Shown here piece by piece: positions 48,542 through 56,265 of a DNA stretch of 64,000 bases. The DNA comes from Myceligenerans crystallogenes (lineage in GTDB: Bacteria > Actinomycetota > Actinomycetes > Actinomycetales > Cellulomonadaceae), in NCBI RefSeq assembly GCF_039529775.1, contig NZ_BAAANL010000002.1, positions 62,001 to 126,000 on the forward strand. The letters are read 5' to 3'. The position numbers and the translations under genes are program-made. Positions within the stretch are counted from its first letter, which is position 1. Every line of letters starts with the position of its first letter. Below the pieces are notes generated by a model that was not told the origin of the DNA, did no database searches, and was given only the letters and a program-made list of their open reading frames with translations.

Positions 48542-49314
48542 GTGATCGTCCCCATCTCCCGGTAGTCGCAGAAGACGGTGTCGCCCGCAGCCACCCACAT
48601 CGGCCGGGTGAACGACCCCGCCAGGATGATCTCGCCCGCCTCCAGCCACGCCCCGTGCGCCGCGAACTTGTTCGCGAGCCAGGCCACGCCCGTGGCCGGA
48701 TGGTTGAGCACTCCCGCGGCGACCCCGGTCTCCTCGATGGTCTCGTTCCGGTACAGCAGCGCGGAGACCCACCGCAGGTCGACGTCGTCGGGCCGCCGGG
48801 GCGTCCCGCCGAGCACCATGCCGCCGTAGGCGGCGTTGTCGGCGATGGTGTCGACGATCGTGCGGCCCTCCAGCTCGACGTGCGAGTTGAGGATCTCCAG
48901 CGCCGGGGTGACGTACTCGGTGGCGCGCAGCACGTCGAACACCGAGCAGTGCGGCCCCGCCAGCGGCTCCTTGAGCACGAACGCCAGCTCCACCTCGATC
49001 CGCACGTTCGAGAAGTTCTCCGCGGGGATCGTGGCCCCGTTCTGCCACACGGTGTCGTCGAACATGACGCCGTAGTCCGGCTCGGTGATCCCGGTCGCGG
49101 CCTGCATGGCGCGCGAGGTCAGCCCGATCTTGCGGCCCACGAGCCGCCGCCCGGCGGCGAGCTGCCGGTCCCGCCACACGTTCTGGATCGCGTAGGAGTC
49201 CTCGACGGTCGCCCCGGGATGCCGCGCGGTGATCCGCGGGATCACGGTCCGGCGCCGGTCCGCGTCGGCGAGCTCGGCGGCGAGCGCGGCGACGGTCTCG
49301 GCCGAGAGGCTCAC
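48526..49314 (-). CDS. 2-keto-4-pentenoate hydratase family (HpaH/MhpD-like)
   Basis: 262 residues, GTG start overlapping the RraA stop. FAH-fold hydratase: ITARHPGATVEDSYAIQNVWRDRQLAAGRRLVGRKIGLTSRAMQ, then EPDYGVMFDDTVW, RIEVELAFVLKEPLAGPHCSVFDVLRATEYVTPALEILNSHVELEGRTIVDTIADNAAYGGMVLGG and the late AGSFTRPMWVAAGDTVFCDYREMGTITCRF. Adds or removes water at a 2-oxo-alkenoate next to the aldolase product. Paired with HpcH/HpaI aldolase exactly as in homoprotocatechuate degradation, but the other genes of that route are missing. Confidence 0.88.
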   Translation of the reverse strand: MSLSAETVAALAAELADADRRRTVIPRITARHPGATVEDSYAIQNVWRDRQLAAGRRLVGRKIGLTSRAMQAATGITEPDYGVMFDDTVWQNGATIPAENFSNVRIEVELAFVLKEPLAGPHCSVFDVLRATEYVTPALEILNSHVELEGRTIVDTIADNAAYGGMVLGGTPRRPDDVDLRWVSALLYRNETIEETGVAAGVLNHPATGVAWLANKFAAHGAWLEAGEIILAGSFTRPMWVAAGDTVFCDYREMGTITCRFS

Positions 49315-50144
49315 GCGGGATCACCTGCTTCGTCCGAGGAGGACGGCGCCGGCGCGGCGGTCAGCTTTGCCTCGCTGGCGCGGGACGACGTGCCGTCCGC
49401 CGGCACCGCCGCGGAGGTGAGGAGGGACGACGTCGTCGTCCGTGTTATCTGTTCGCGCGCCTCGAACCGGGCGCGCCACTCCGCGTTCATCGGGAACAGG
49501 CCCTCGATGTGGTGACCCTCCGCGACGCGTTCTGCGATCCAGGCGTCTTCCGTCTCGCGCGCGAGGGCGGCGTCGGCGACGTCGTCGGCGATCGACGGCG
49601 GGATGACGACGACGCCGTCGGCGTCGCCCACGAGGATGTCGCCCGGCTGGACCGTCGCGCCGCCACAGGCGATCGTCAGATCGCTGTCCCAGGGGACGTG
49701 CCTGCGGCCGAGGACCGCGGGGTGGCCGCCCGTGCAGTGCACCGGGATGCCGACGGCGGTGACGGCCGCGAGATCGCGGACGCCGCCGTCGGTCACGATC
49801 CCGGCCGCGCCGCGCGTGTGCGCCCGGATCGCGAGGATGTCGCCGAACGTCGCGGCGGTGGTCTCGCCGCGGGCCTCGATGACGATGACCTCGCCCGGCC
49901 CGACGGCGTCGAACACCTGCTTCTGGGCGTTGAACCCGCCGCCGTGGGTGGCGAACAGATCCTCACGGTTCGGCAGGAACCGCAACGTGCGGGCCGTCCC
50001 GACGAGCTTGGCGCCGGGATGGAGCGGGGTGAGGCCGTCGATATGGATGTTCTCCAGACCGCGGGCCCGCAGCTGCGCGGACAGAGCGGCGACGGGTGTC
50101 CGGAGGAGCTTGGCGCGGAGATCGTCCGCCAGGGGTGATGGCAT
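49311..50144 (-). CDS. RraA-family protein (oxaloacetate decarboxylase/HMG aldolase type)
   Basis: 277 residues. RraA-fold blocks: LLRTPVAALSAQLRARGLENIHIDGLTPLHPGAKLVGTART, VIVIEARGETTAATFGDILAIRAHTRGAAGIVTDGGVRDL with the Arg-Asp metal/substrate motif, and VQPGDILVGDADGVVVIP. Members are 4-hydroxy-4-methyl-2-oxoglutarate aldolases or oxaloacetate decarboxylases, which could furnish or remove pyruvate units. A 45-residue Ser/Thr/Ala-rich tail is extra. First gene of the leftward three-gene operon. Confidence 0.82.
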   Translation of the reverse strand: MPSPLADDLRAKLLRTPVAALSAQLRARGLENIHIDGLTPLHPGAKLVGTARTLRFLPNREDLFATHGGGFNAQKQVFDAVGPGEVIVIEARGETTAATFGDILAIRAHTRGAAGIVTDGGVRDLAAVTAVGIPVHCTGGHPAVLGRRHVPWDSDLTIACGGATVQPGDILVGDADGVVVIPPSIADDVADAALARETEDAWIAERVAEGHHIEGLFPMNAEWRARFEAREQITRTTTSSLLTSAAVPADGTSSRASEAKLTAAPAPSSSDEAGDPA

Positions 50145-50207
50145 GAGCGTCCTTGCTGCTGTGGGTCGGTGGTTACTTCTTATCACCTGCGACCCGGCCG
50201 CCGCGCT

Positions 50208-50237
50208 CTTGGGAAAATCCCAAGACCGGCGTAGTCT
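50208..50237 (+). promoter_or_regulatory. Promoter with XRE operator, leaderless start
   Basis: CTTGGGA (50208-50214) and TCCCAAG (50218-50224) are perfect inverted repeats around AAA. TTGGGA (50209-50214) and TAGTCT (50232-50237), with a 17-base spacer, form a promoter whose start would fall at the ATG at 50244. The palindrome covers the -35, fitting autorepression by the XRE domain. Confidence 0.6.
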
Positions 50238-50243
50238 TGGCGT

Positions 50244-51368
50244 ATGAACGAGGAGATCGGAAGGCGCGTCCGGGAGGTGCTGGCCGGGCTGACGCCGCCC
50301 CGTACACAGGCGTCCGTCGCGGAGACAGTCGAGATGACGCCTGACGCGTTCTCGCGTGCGCTGAGCGGGAAGCGCGGGTTCTCGTCCATCGAGCTCGCTC
50401 GCCTCGCCGAGTTGCTCGAGGTCGACATCTACTGGCTGATCACGGGAGCCGAGGACCCTCATCGACTGCGCGTGGCCGCCCGCCACGACTTCGATCCGAC
50501 GACGGGTGGGCGGTCCACGCCGACCTGGGAGTCGGACCTCAGGGTGCTGGAGAAGGTGCGTCTGGCGTACCGGCAGGCTTACCCGGGTGCGTCGGAGGCG
50601 CCGTCGCGCCTGCCGTCGACCCCCGATGCGGTCCGGACCCTGCTCGGTGAGGATTTCGTTCGCCCGTTCGCCGCGCGGCTGGAACTCGAGGCCGGTGTCG
50701 ATGTCGTCCGCGTCCATGAGATCGGCACCTCCTACCTGCTCAGGATCGGTGGTCGTCACGCTGTCGTGATGCCGACGACCGGAAGCTGGTTCCGCGAGAA
50801 CTGGGCGCTCGCGCATGAACTCGGTCACCTCGCCCACCAGGATCTCGAGGACGATGTGCTGGGGCACAGCGCACCGAGGCCGGTGAGCGAGGAACGCGAA
50901 CGTGCGGCCAACGCCTTTGCAGCGGAACTGCTGCTTCCCGAACCGGCGCTACGGCGGATCGACTGGCGGCGCGCCGGCCCGGACGTCGTTGCCGACGTCG
51001 TCTGGTCACGCGGCGTCTCCACGAAGGCGCTCGCGAACCGCCTTGTCTCTCTCCGGATCGCGGCCTCGCGTGACGTGTCGGATGTCCTGACCTGGCCGAC
51101 ACAACGAGTGCTCCGACAACATCCTCCGGCGGAACCCGGCGAGTTCGACCCGATAACGCTGCGTATGGAGCAGGCCGCCTCACGGCGATTCCCCGTGACG
51201 TTGCAGGAGCGTCATCGCGAGGGCATTGCGTCCGGACGCCTGGGCGCGGCCACCCTGGCCTGGATGCTCAACGTCTCCGAGGACTCGCTCGACGTCGACG
51301 AGCCCAACCCTGCCGACCCGGTGGAACCCGACGATCTCGCCGCGACGCTGGGCCTGGCGGTGCCGTGA
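50244..51368 (+). CDS. XRE - ImmA/IrrE metallopeptidase
   Basis: 374 residues. N-terminal XRE helix-turn-helix (QASVAETVEMTPDAFSRALSGKRGFSSIELARLAELLEVDIYWLITG, about 22-70), central ImmA/IrrE zinc-peptidase domain (ENWALAHELGHLAHQDLED with HELGH, then ERAANAFAAELLLPEPALR with the third metal ligand Glu), and a helical C-terminus. Such proteins cleave a repressor or antitoxin after damage or phage signals. The GTGA overlap with the PIN-like gene marks a functional pair. Leaderless ATG with an XRE-type palindrome over its promoter. Confidence 0.88.
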   Translation: MNEEIGRRVREVLAGLTPPRTQASVAETVEMTPDAFSRALSGKRGFSSIELARLAELLEVDIYWLITGAEDPHRLRVAARHDFDPTTGGRSTPTWESDLRVLEKVRLAYRQAYPGASEAPSRLPSTPDAVRTLLGEDFVRPFAARLELEAGVDVVRVHEIGTSYLLRIGGRHAVVMPTTGSWFRENWALAHELGHLAHQDLEDDVLGHSAPRPVSEERERAANAFAAELLLPEPALRRIDWRRAGPDVVADVVWSRGVSTKALANRLVSLRIAASRDVSDVLTWPTQRVLRQHPPAEPGEFDPITLRMEQAASRRFPVTLQERHREGIASGRLGAATLAWMLNVSEDSLDVDEPNPADPVEPDDLAATLGLAVP

Positions 51369-51919
51369 TCCAGTTCTTCCTTCCCGACAACACCGTCCTG
51401 AACAACTTCGCGATCATCGGTCGCATGGATCTCCTGGAGACCCTGCTCCGCGGCAAGGGCGCCTGGTGCGCCACGATCGCATCCGAGTGCGCCAAGGGCG
51501 CCCGCGTCCCTGGGCGCGAGGCGATGTCTTCGGCGCGCCACTTCCTCGGCGACCCCTGGTACCCCGAGACCGGTGCCGAGCGTGTGAGCGTCCAGCTGAT
51601 CCAGGACGAGCTCCTCGGCCCGGGCGACCCGCGCACCGCCCACCTCGGCGAGGCCGAGACCATTGCCCTGGTTGAGTCGCGCGGGGCGGCGGCACGTTTC
51701 ATCACCGACGACAAGGATGCCCGGCGCGTCGCCGAGGCGCACCAGATCGGGGTCGTCACCACCTTCGACCTGTTCCGCCTCGCGCTCAAGGTCCGCCTGG
51801 TGACGCCGGCAGAGGTGTACGGCTTCGCCCAGGCGCTCCACCGCGAACAGCGAGGCGTCCCGGTGTCGCTCCTCGGTGGTGTCACGGCGGTCGAGGTGTG
51901 GGCGGCCGCGGCGGCGTGA
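51365..51919 (+). CDS. PIN-like nuclease domain protein
   Basis: 184 residues, GTG start overlapping the peptidase stop. PIN-fold acidic residues: Asp8 in FFLPDNTVLNNFAII, Glu near 96 in HLGEAETIALVESRG, and ITDDKDARRVAEAHQIGVVTTFDLF. It is probably a Mg2+-dependent ribonuclease. A DNA-binding ImmA/IrrE partner in front recalls toxin-antitoxin or phage-defence modules in which the partner holds the nuclease inactive. Function inferred from fold and context only. Confidence 0.72.
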   Translation: MIQFFLPDNTVLNNFAIIGRMDLLETLLRGKGAWCATIASECAKGARVPGREAMSSARHFLGDPWYPETGAERVSVQLIQDELLGPGDPRTAHLGEAETIALVESRGAAARFITDDKDARRVAEAHQIGVVTTFDLFRLALKVRLVTPAEVYGFAQALHREQRGVPVSLLGGVTAVEVWAAAAA

Positions 51920-52173
51920 GAGGGAGCGTGGCGGATATCCTGGCGATGACAGTCCGTCTTGCCGTATTCCGTGACCGCGCCGCTCTCGACAGGGAGTGGG
52001 AGATGATGTTTCCCGGACCGGGGAACGCCCGGCGCGCCACGTGATGGCCGCCTCCCTGGACCGCGGCCGGCCGATCGATGCGATCCGCTCGCCGCGCCGC
52101 CCGGCGACGACACGTCGTCCTACGGCGGCAGGGCGGGTCCGCACACCCGCGAGACGAAGGAGTCCGAGCACCC

Positions 52174-53673
52174 ATGACCGAGTCGCACCCGACCGGACCG
52201 CAGCTGACCGAGCGCGAGACCCAGCTCCTGGCCGCCGTCCCCGACGGCCTGTACGTCGACGGCCGCTGGCGCCCCGCGTCCGACGGCGCCACCCTCACCG
52301 TCACCGACCCGGCGACCGGCGCCGAGCTCAAGAGGATCGCGAGCGCGACGGTCGACGACGGCGTCGCCGCCCTCGACGCCGCCGCGGGCACCTTCGACGC
52401 CTGGGCCGGCACCCCCGCCCGCGAGCGCGCCGAGATCCTGCGCCGCGCCTTCGACCTCCTGATCGAACGCGCCCAGGACGCCGCCCTGCTCATGACCCTC
52501 GAGATGGGCAAGCCGCTCGACCAGTCCCGCACCGAGGTCGCCTACGGGGCCGAGTTCCTGCGCTGGTTCTCCGAGGAGGCGCCCCGCGTGACCGGCCGCT
52601 ACGGCCCCAGCCCCGAGGGCACCGGCCGCGTCATCGTCACGCAGCACCCCGTCGGGCCCGCGTTCCTCATCACGCCCTGGAACTTCCCGCTCGCCATGGC
52701 CACCCGCAAGATCGCGCCGGCGCTCGCGGCCGGCTGCACCGTGGTGCTCAAGCCCGCGTCGCTGACGCCGCTGACCACGCTGTTCGTCGCGAAGATCTTC
52801 GAGGAGGCGGGGCTGCCCGCAGGCGTCCTGAACGTGGTCACGACGTCGAACACCGGGCCCGTCTCCGAGCGCATCATCCGCGACCCGCGCCTGCGCAAGC
52901 TCTCCTTCACCGGGTCGACGCCCGTGGGGCGCAAGCTCCTGGAGCAGGCGGCGGGCGGCGTCCTGCGCACGTCGATGGAGCTCGGCGGCAACGCGCCGTT
53001 CCTCGTGTTCGACGACGCCGACCTCGACAAGGCCGTCGAGGGCGCGCTGGTGGCCAAGTTCCGCAACATCGGCCAGGCGTGCACGGCGGCCAACCGCTTC
53101 CTCGTGCACCGTTCCGTGGCGGACGAGTTCGCCGAGCGGGTCACCAGGCGCGTCGCGGAGTTCCGCATGGGGCGAGGCACCGAGGACGGCGTGACGATCG
53201 GCCCGCTCATCGACGCCGCCGCCGTCGCCAAGTCCGCCACGCTCGTGGCCGACGCCGTCGGGCGGGGCGCGACGCTGCGGCTCGGCGGCACGCCGGCCGA
53301 GGGGGCGGGGACGTTCTTCCCCGCCACGGTGCTCACGGACGTGCGCCCCGGCAGCGACCTCCTGCGCGAGGAGATCTTCGGCCCGGTGCTCGCCGTCGTC
53401 CCGTTCGACGACGAGGACGACGCCGTCCGGCTGGCCAACGACACCGAGTACGGCCTCGTCTCCTACGTGTACACGGAGAACCTGGCCCGCGGCCAGCGCA
53501 TGATCGAGCGCCTGGCCACCGGGATGATGGGCCTGAACGTCGGCGTCATCTCCAACGCGGCGGCCCCGTTCGGCGGCTGGAAGGCCAGCGGCCTGGGCCG
53601 TGAGGGCGGCGCGGAGGGCATCCACGAGTACCTCCAGACCAAGTACACGCTGACCCCGGACCCGCGCCTCTGA
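52174..53673 (+). CDS. gabD: NAD(P)-dependent succinate-semialdehyde-type dehydrogenase
   Basis: 499 residues; AAGGAG upstream of ATG. Aldehyde dehydrogenase superfamily, closest in pattern to GabD: LYVDGRWRPASDGATLTVTDPATG, TPWNFPLAMATRKIAPALAAGCTVVLKPA, FTGSTPVGRKLL, MELGGNAPFLVFDDADLDKAVEGAL with catalytic Glu, and NIGQACTAANRFLVH with catalytic Cys. Oxidises succinate semialdehyde or a similar omega-aldehyde to the acid. Stands alone between a 254-bp leader and a strong terminator; no gabT adjoins it. Confidence 0.88.
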   Translation: MTESHPTGPQLTERETQLLAAVPDGLYVDGRWRPASDGATLTVTDPATGAELKRIASATVDDGVAALDAAAGTFDAWAGTPARERAEILRRAFDLLIERAQDAALLMTLEMGKPLDQSRTEVAYGAEFLRWFSEEAPRVTGRYGPSPEGTGRVIVTQHPVGPAFLITPWNFPLAMATRKIAPALAAGCTVVLKPASLTPLTTLFVAKIFEEAGLPAGVLNVVTTSNTGPVSERIIRDPRLRKLSFTGSTPVGRKLLEQAAGGVLRTSMELGGNAPFLVFDDADLDKAVEGALVAKFRNIGQACTAANRFLVHRSVADEFAERVTRRVAEFRMGRGTEDGVTIGPLIDAAAVAKSATLVADAVGRGATLRLGGTPAEGAGTFFPATVLTDVRPGSDLLREEIFGPVLAVVPFDDEDDAVRLANDTEYGLVSYVYTENLARGQRMIERLATGMMGLNVGVISNAAAPFGGWKASGLGREGGAEGIHEYLQTKYTLTPDPRL

Positions 53674-53693
53674 CCGTCCGCCGGATCCGCGGC

Positions 53694-53733
53694 CGGACGC
53701 CGCGCGGGCAGGGGCGTGCCCGCGCGGCGTCCG
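53694..53733 (+). terminator. Terminator of aldehyde dehydrogenase
   Basis: CGGACGCCGCGCGGGCA (53694-53710) and TGCCCGCGCGGCGTCCG (53717-53733) are perfect 17-bp inverted repeats with a 6-base loop. A second hairpin with 14 of 15 pairs follows at 53757-53792. Confidence 0.85.
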
Positions 53734-53912
53734 CCTGACCGCTGCCCGCCGGCCCGCCGGGGCGGTGGCTCCCACCGGAGCCGCCGCCCCGGCGTCGTGC
53801 TGCCCGGGATCGTCCGCCTGGGGCAACTTCCTTTACCGCAGCGCTCTGACCTGTGATGATGTGGACGCGTTGCCGGATCCGGGCAACGCGGGAAAATCAC
53901 CGACCTGACCGG

Positions 53913-53939
53913 CCTGACAGTTGCGTGCCCTGGATCGTC
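53913..53939 (+). promoter_or_regulatory. ECF41-type promoter before sigma factor gene
   Basis: CCTGACA (53913-53919), a 16-base spacer, then CGTC (53936-53939). Two further copies occur at 63541-63567 (minus) and 63598-63624 (plus). The spacing and boxes resemble the published ECF41 consensus TGTCACA-N16-CGTC. Confidence 0.6.
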
Positions 53940-54006
53940 AATCTGAGTGACGGACCCAGTGACGTCCATCCTGCGCGGCCCTGACAACCCGGAGGTGCAA
54001 CCCGAG

Positions 54007-54960
54007 ATGACTCGTGGGATCGAGGAGGGCAACCCCCAACTCTCCACCGTCCACAGCGAACGCTCCCGGCTCCTCGGCGTGGCATATCGGCTGCTGGGGT
54101 CCGCCTCCGAGGCGGAGGACGTGACGCAGGAGACCTATCTGCGCTGGTACCGGCTCACCCCGGCCGAGCGGGACGCGGTCAAGGTCCCCGCCGCCTGGCG
54201 CACGCGGGTGCTGACCCGCATCTGCATCGACCACCTCCGCTCGGCCCGCGCCCGCCGCGAGGTGTACGTGGGGGAGTGGCTTCCCGAGCCGCTCCCGGAC
54301 GCGGACCTCGCCCGGTCCACCACGCTGCCGCGCGAGTCCGCGGCGCACCGCGACCCCGTCGAGCGGGTCACGCTCGACGAGTCGGTCTCGATGGCGCTGC
54401 TCGTCGTCCTGGAGAAGATGACGCCGGCCGAGCGGGTCAGCTTCGTGCTCCACGACGTGTTCCAGTACTCGTTCAACGAGATCGCCGAGATGGTCGGCCG
54501 CACGCCGCAGGCCTGCCGCCAGCTGGCGTCGTCGGCCCGCAAGCGCGTGCAGGACGCGCGCTCGGTCACGACGTCCCCGGGCGAGCACCGGCGCGTCAAC
54601 GACGCGTTCAAGGACGCCTGGGTCAGCGGGAACATCCGCGGCCTCATGGCCCTGCTCAACCCGGACGTCACCGCGGTGACGGACGGCGGCGGCGTCGTCA
54701 GCGCGGCGGTCGAGCCGCTCACCGGCCACGAGCAGGTCGCCCGGTTCTTCGTCGACGTCATGACGCGGCAGCCGGACCTGCGGGTGCGCGCGGTGACCGT
54801 GAACTCGGAGCCGGGCCTGGTCGGGATCGTCGGCGACAAGGTGCTCTCGGTCGTCTCGACCGTGGTGCGCGACGGGCGGATCGCGAGCATCTGGGCGGTC
54901 CGCAACCCGGAGAAGTTGTCCCTGTGGGAGACCGCGATCGCGAAGGAGACGTCCCTGTGA
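54007..54960 (+). CDS. ECF41-family sigma factor (SigJ-like)
   Basis: 317 residues from ATG 54007 (GGAGG 11 bases before); a GTG at 53947 would add 20 residues and could be leaderless. Sigma-2 (SRLLGVAYRLLGSASEAEDVTQETYLRWYRL), sigma-4 (VSFVLHDVFQYSFNEIAEMVGRTPQACRQLASSARKRV) and the C-terminal SnoaL-like extension of ECF41 with the VTDGGGVV and NPEKL motifs. In ECF41 the extension itself tunes activity, replacing an anti-sigma factor. It heads the phenazine-like operon and has a matching promoter upstream, implying autoregulation. Confidence 0.9.
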   Translation: MTRGIEEGNPQLSTVHSERSRLLGVAYRLLGSASEAEDVTQETYLRWYRLTPAERDAVKVPAAWRTRVLTRICIDHLRSARARREVYVGEWLPEPLPDADLARSTTLPRESAAHRDPVERVTLDESVSMALLVVLEKMTPAERVSFVLHDVFQYSFNEIAEMVGRTPQACRQLASSARKRVQDARSVTTSPGEHRRVNDAFKDAWVSGNIRGLMALLNPDVTAVTDGGGVVSAAVEPLTGHEQVARFFVDVMTRQPDLRVRAVTVNSEPGLVGIVGDKVLSVVSTVVRDGRIASIWAVRNPEKLSLWETAIAKETSL

Positions 54961-56204
54961 TGGATCAGCCGGAAACCGCGGGTAGGGCTGCGGGCGGCCC
55001 GCGGCGCCGGATCGCCGTCGTCGGCGGCGGGATCGGCGGGCTCACGCTCGCCAACGCGCTGGACGAGTCGTTCCAGGTCGACGTGTTCGAGAAGCGCGCC
55101 ACGGGGGCGCGCGAGGGCTTCGGCCTGAACGTGCAGCCCGCGGCCGTCGCCTGCCTGGACCGGATCGGCCTGGCGGCCGGGCTCGTCGCGAGCGGCATCG
55201 AGACGCGCGCGCACCGGTACGTCGACCATCACGGCACGCAGCTGCACGAGGAACCGCGCGGCATCGCCGCCGGGGAGGCGACGCCGCAGGTCTCGGTGCT
55301 GCGCGACGAACTGCGCGGCGCGCTGCTCGGCGGCCTCGGGCCGCACGTGCGGCTGGTCGGGGACCGTACGGTCGACGACGCCGAGGTGGCGCGGTGGGCC
55401 GGCCTGCCCGACGCCACGGGGACGACGCCTGAGGACCCCTCCGGGGACGCGGCCTACGACCTCGTCGTCGGCGCCGACGGGATCAACTCCGTCGTGCGCA
55501 CGCACGTCGCCGGGCCGCGCGAGATCCGCTTCGGGCCCATGATCATGTGGCGCGGGATCACGCCGATGCCGCGGTTCGCGGACGGCCGCACGTTCCACCT
55601 GGTCTCGGACCCGCACGGACGCCGGCTCGTCATCTACCCCGTCTCCGCCGCGGCCGACGCCGCCGGCGAGAGCCTGCTGAACTGGGTGCTGCTGGTCCCC
55701 ACCCCCGTGACGGACGACTCGGCGCTGGCGCTGTCCGACGACGACGCCCGGGACCACCTGACCGGCCTCGTGAGGGACTGGGACCTGCCGCAGCTGGACA
55801 TGCCGCGGCTCGTGCGCGGGGCCCGCTACCTGCGGGCCGACCGGCTGCGCGACCTGGACCCGCTGGACGTCTGGTCCCGGGGGAAGTTCGTGCTGCTCGG
55901 CGACGCCGCGCATCCCATGTACCCGATCGGCGCCCAGGGCGCGTCCCAGGCGATCGTCGACGGGTGGGCGCTGGCCGCCGAGCTGAACGCGGGCCGCGAC
56001 CGGGGTGAGGACCCCGTCGCCGCGGCCGCGCGCTTCGAGTCCGCCCGGCGGCCCGTCGTCGGCCGGATCGTGCTGGCGAACCGCGAGATGAACCAGCGCG
56101 AGCTGGTCTCCCGCGGGCTGGGCACGACCGAGAAATCCGCGGAGCTGGCCGAGACGGCCGCCCGCTACCGGCTTGCCGTAGCGGGCAAGGACGCACCGCG
56201 CTGA
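54960..56204 (+). CDS. FAD-dependent monooxygenase (PhzS-like class A)
   Basis: 414 residues. Class A flavoprotein hydroxylase: Rossmann motif IAVVGGGIGGLTLANALDESFQVDVFEKR, the DG motif in DLVVGADGINSVVRTHVAG, and GKFVLLGDAAHPMYPIGAQGASQAIVDGWALAAEL. Resembles PhzS, which hydroxylates and decarboxylates phenazine carboxylates, and its position among phzB/F/G homologues supports a phenazine-tailoring role. Start ATG overlaps the sigma factor stop by one base (TGATG). Confidence 0.85.
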   Translation: MDQPETAGRAAGGPRRRIAVVGGGIGGLTLANALDESFQVDVFEKRATGAREGFGLNVQPAAVACLDRIGLAAGLVASGIETRAHRYVDHHGTQLHEEPRGIAAGEATPQVSVLRDELRGALLGGLGPHVRLVGDRTVDDAEVARWAGLPDATGTTPEDPSGDAAYDLVVGADGINSVVRTHVAGPREIRFGPMIMWRGITPMPRFADGRTFHLVSDPHGRRLVIYPVSAAADAAGESLLNWVLLVPTPVTDDSALALSDDDARDHLTGLVRDWDLPQLDMPRLVRGARYLRADRLRDLDPLDVWSRGKFVLLGDAAHPMYPIGAQGASQAIVDGWALAAELNAGRDRGEDPVAAAARFESARRPVVGRIVLANREMNQRELVSRGLGTTEKSAELAETAARYRLAVAGKDAPR

Positions 56205-56265
56205 GCCGCCGGCGGCGGCCGGCGGAACCACAATCCGGGAAACCACTGGAGGGATCGAACGACTG

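Larger units (their letters stand above)
53674..54006. other. 333-bp intergenic region with two terminators and an ECF promoter
   Basis: Downstream of the aldehyde dehydrogenase lie two long hairpins (53694-53733 and 53757-53792), then about 120 bases of leader with an ECF41-type promoter at 53913-53939. No other gene is supported. Confidence 0.65.

Noticed and set aside
47744..50144. Homoprotocatechuate degradation operon
   Set aside because: Aldolase and hydratase types match, but the dioxygenase, semialdehyde dehydrogenase and isomerase genes are absent.
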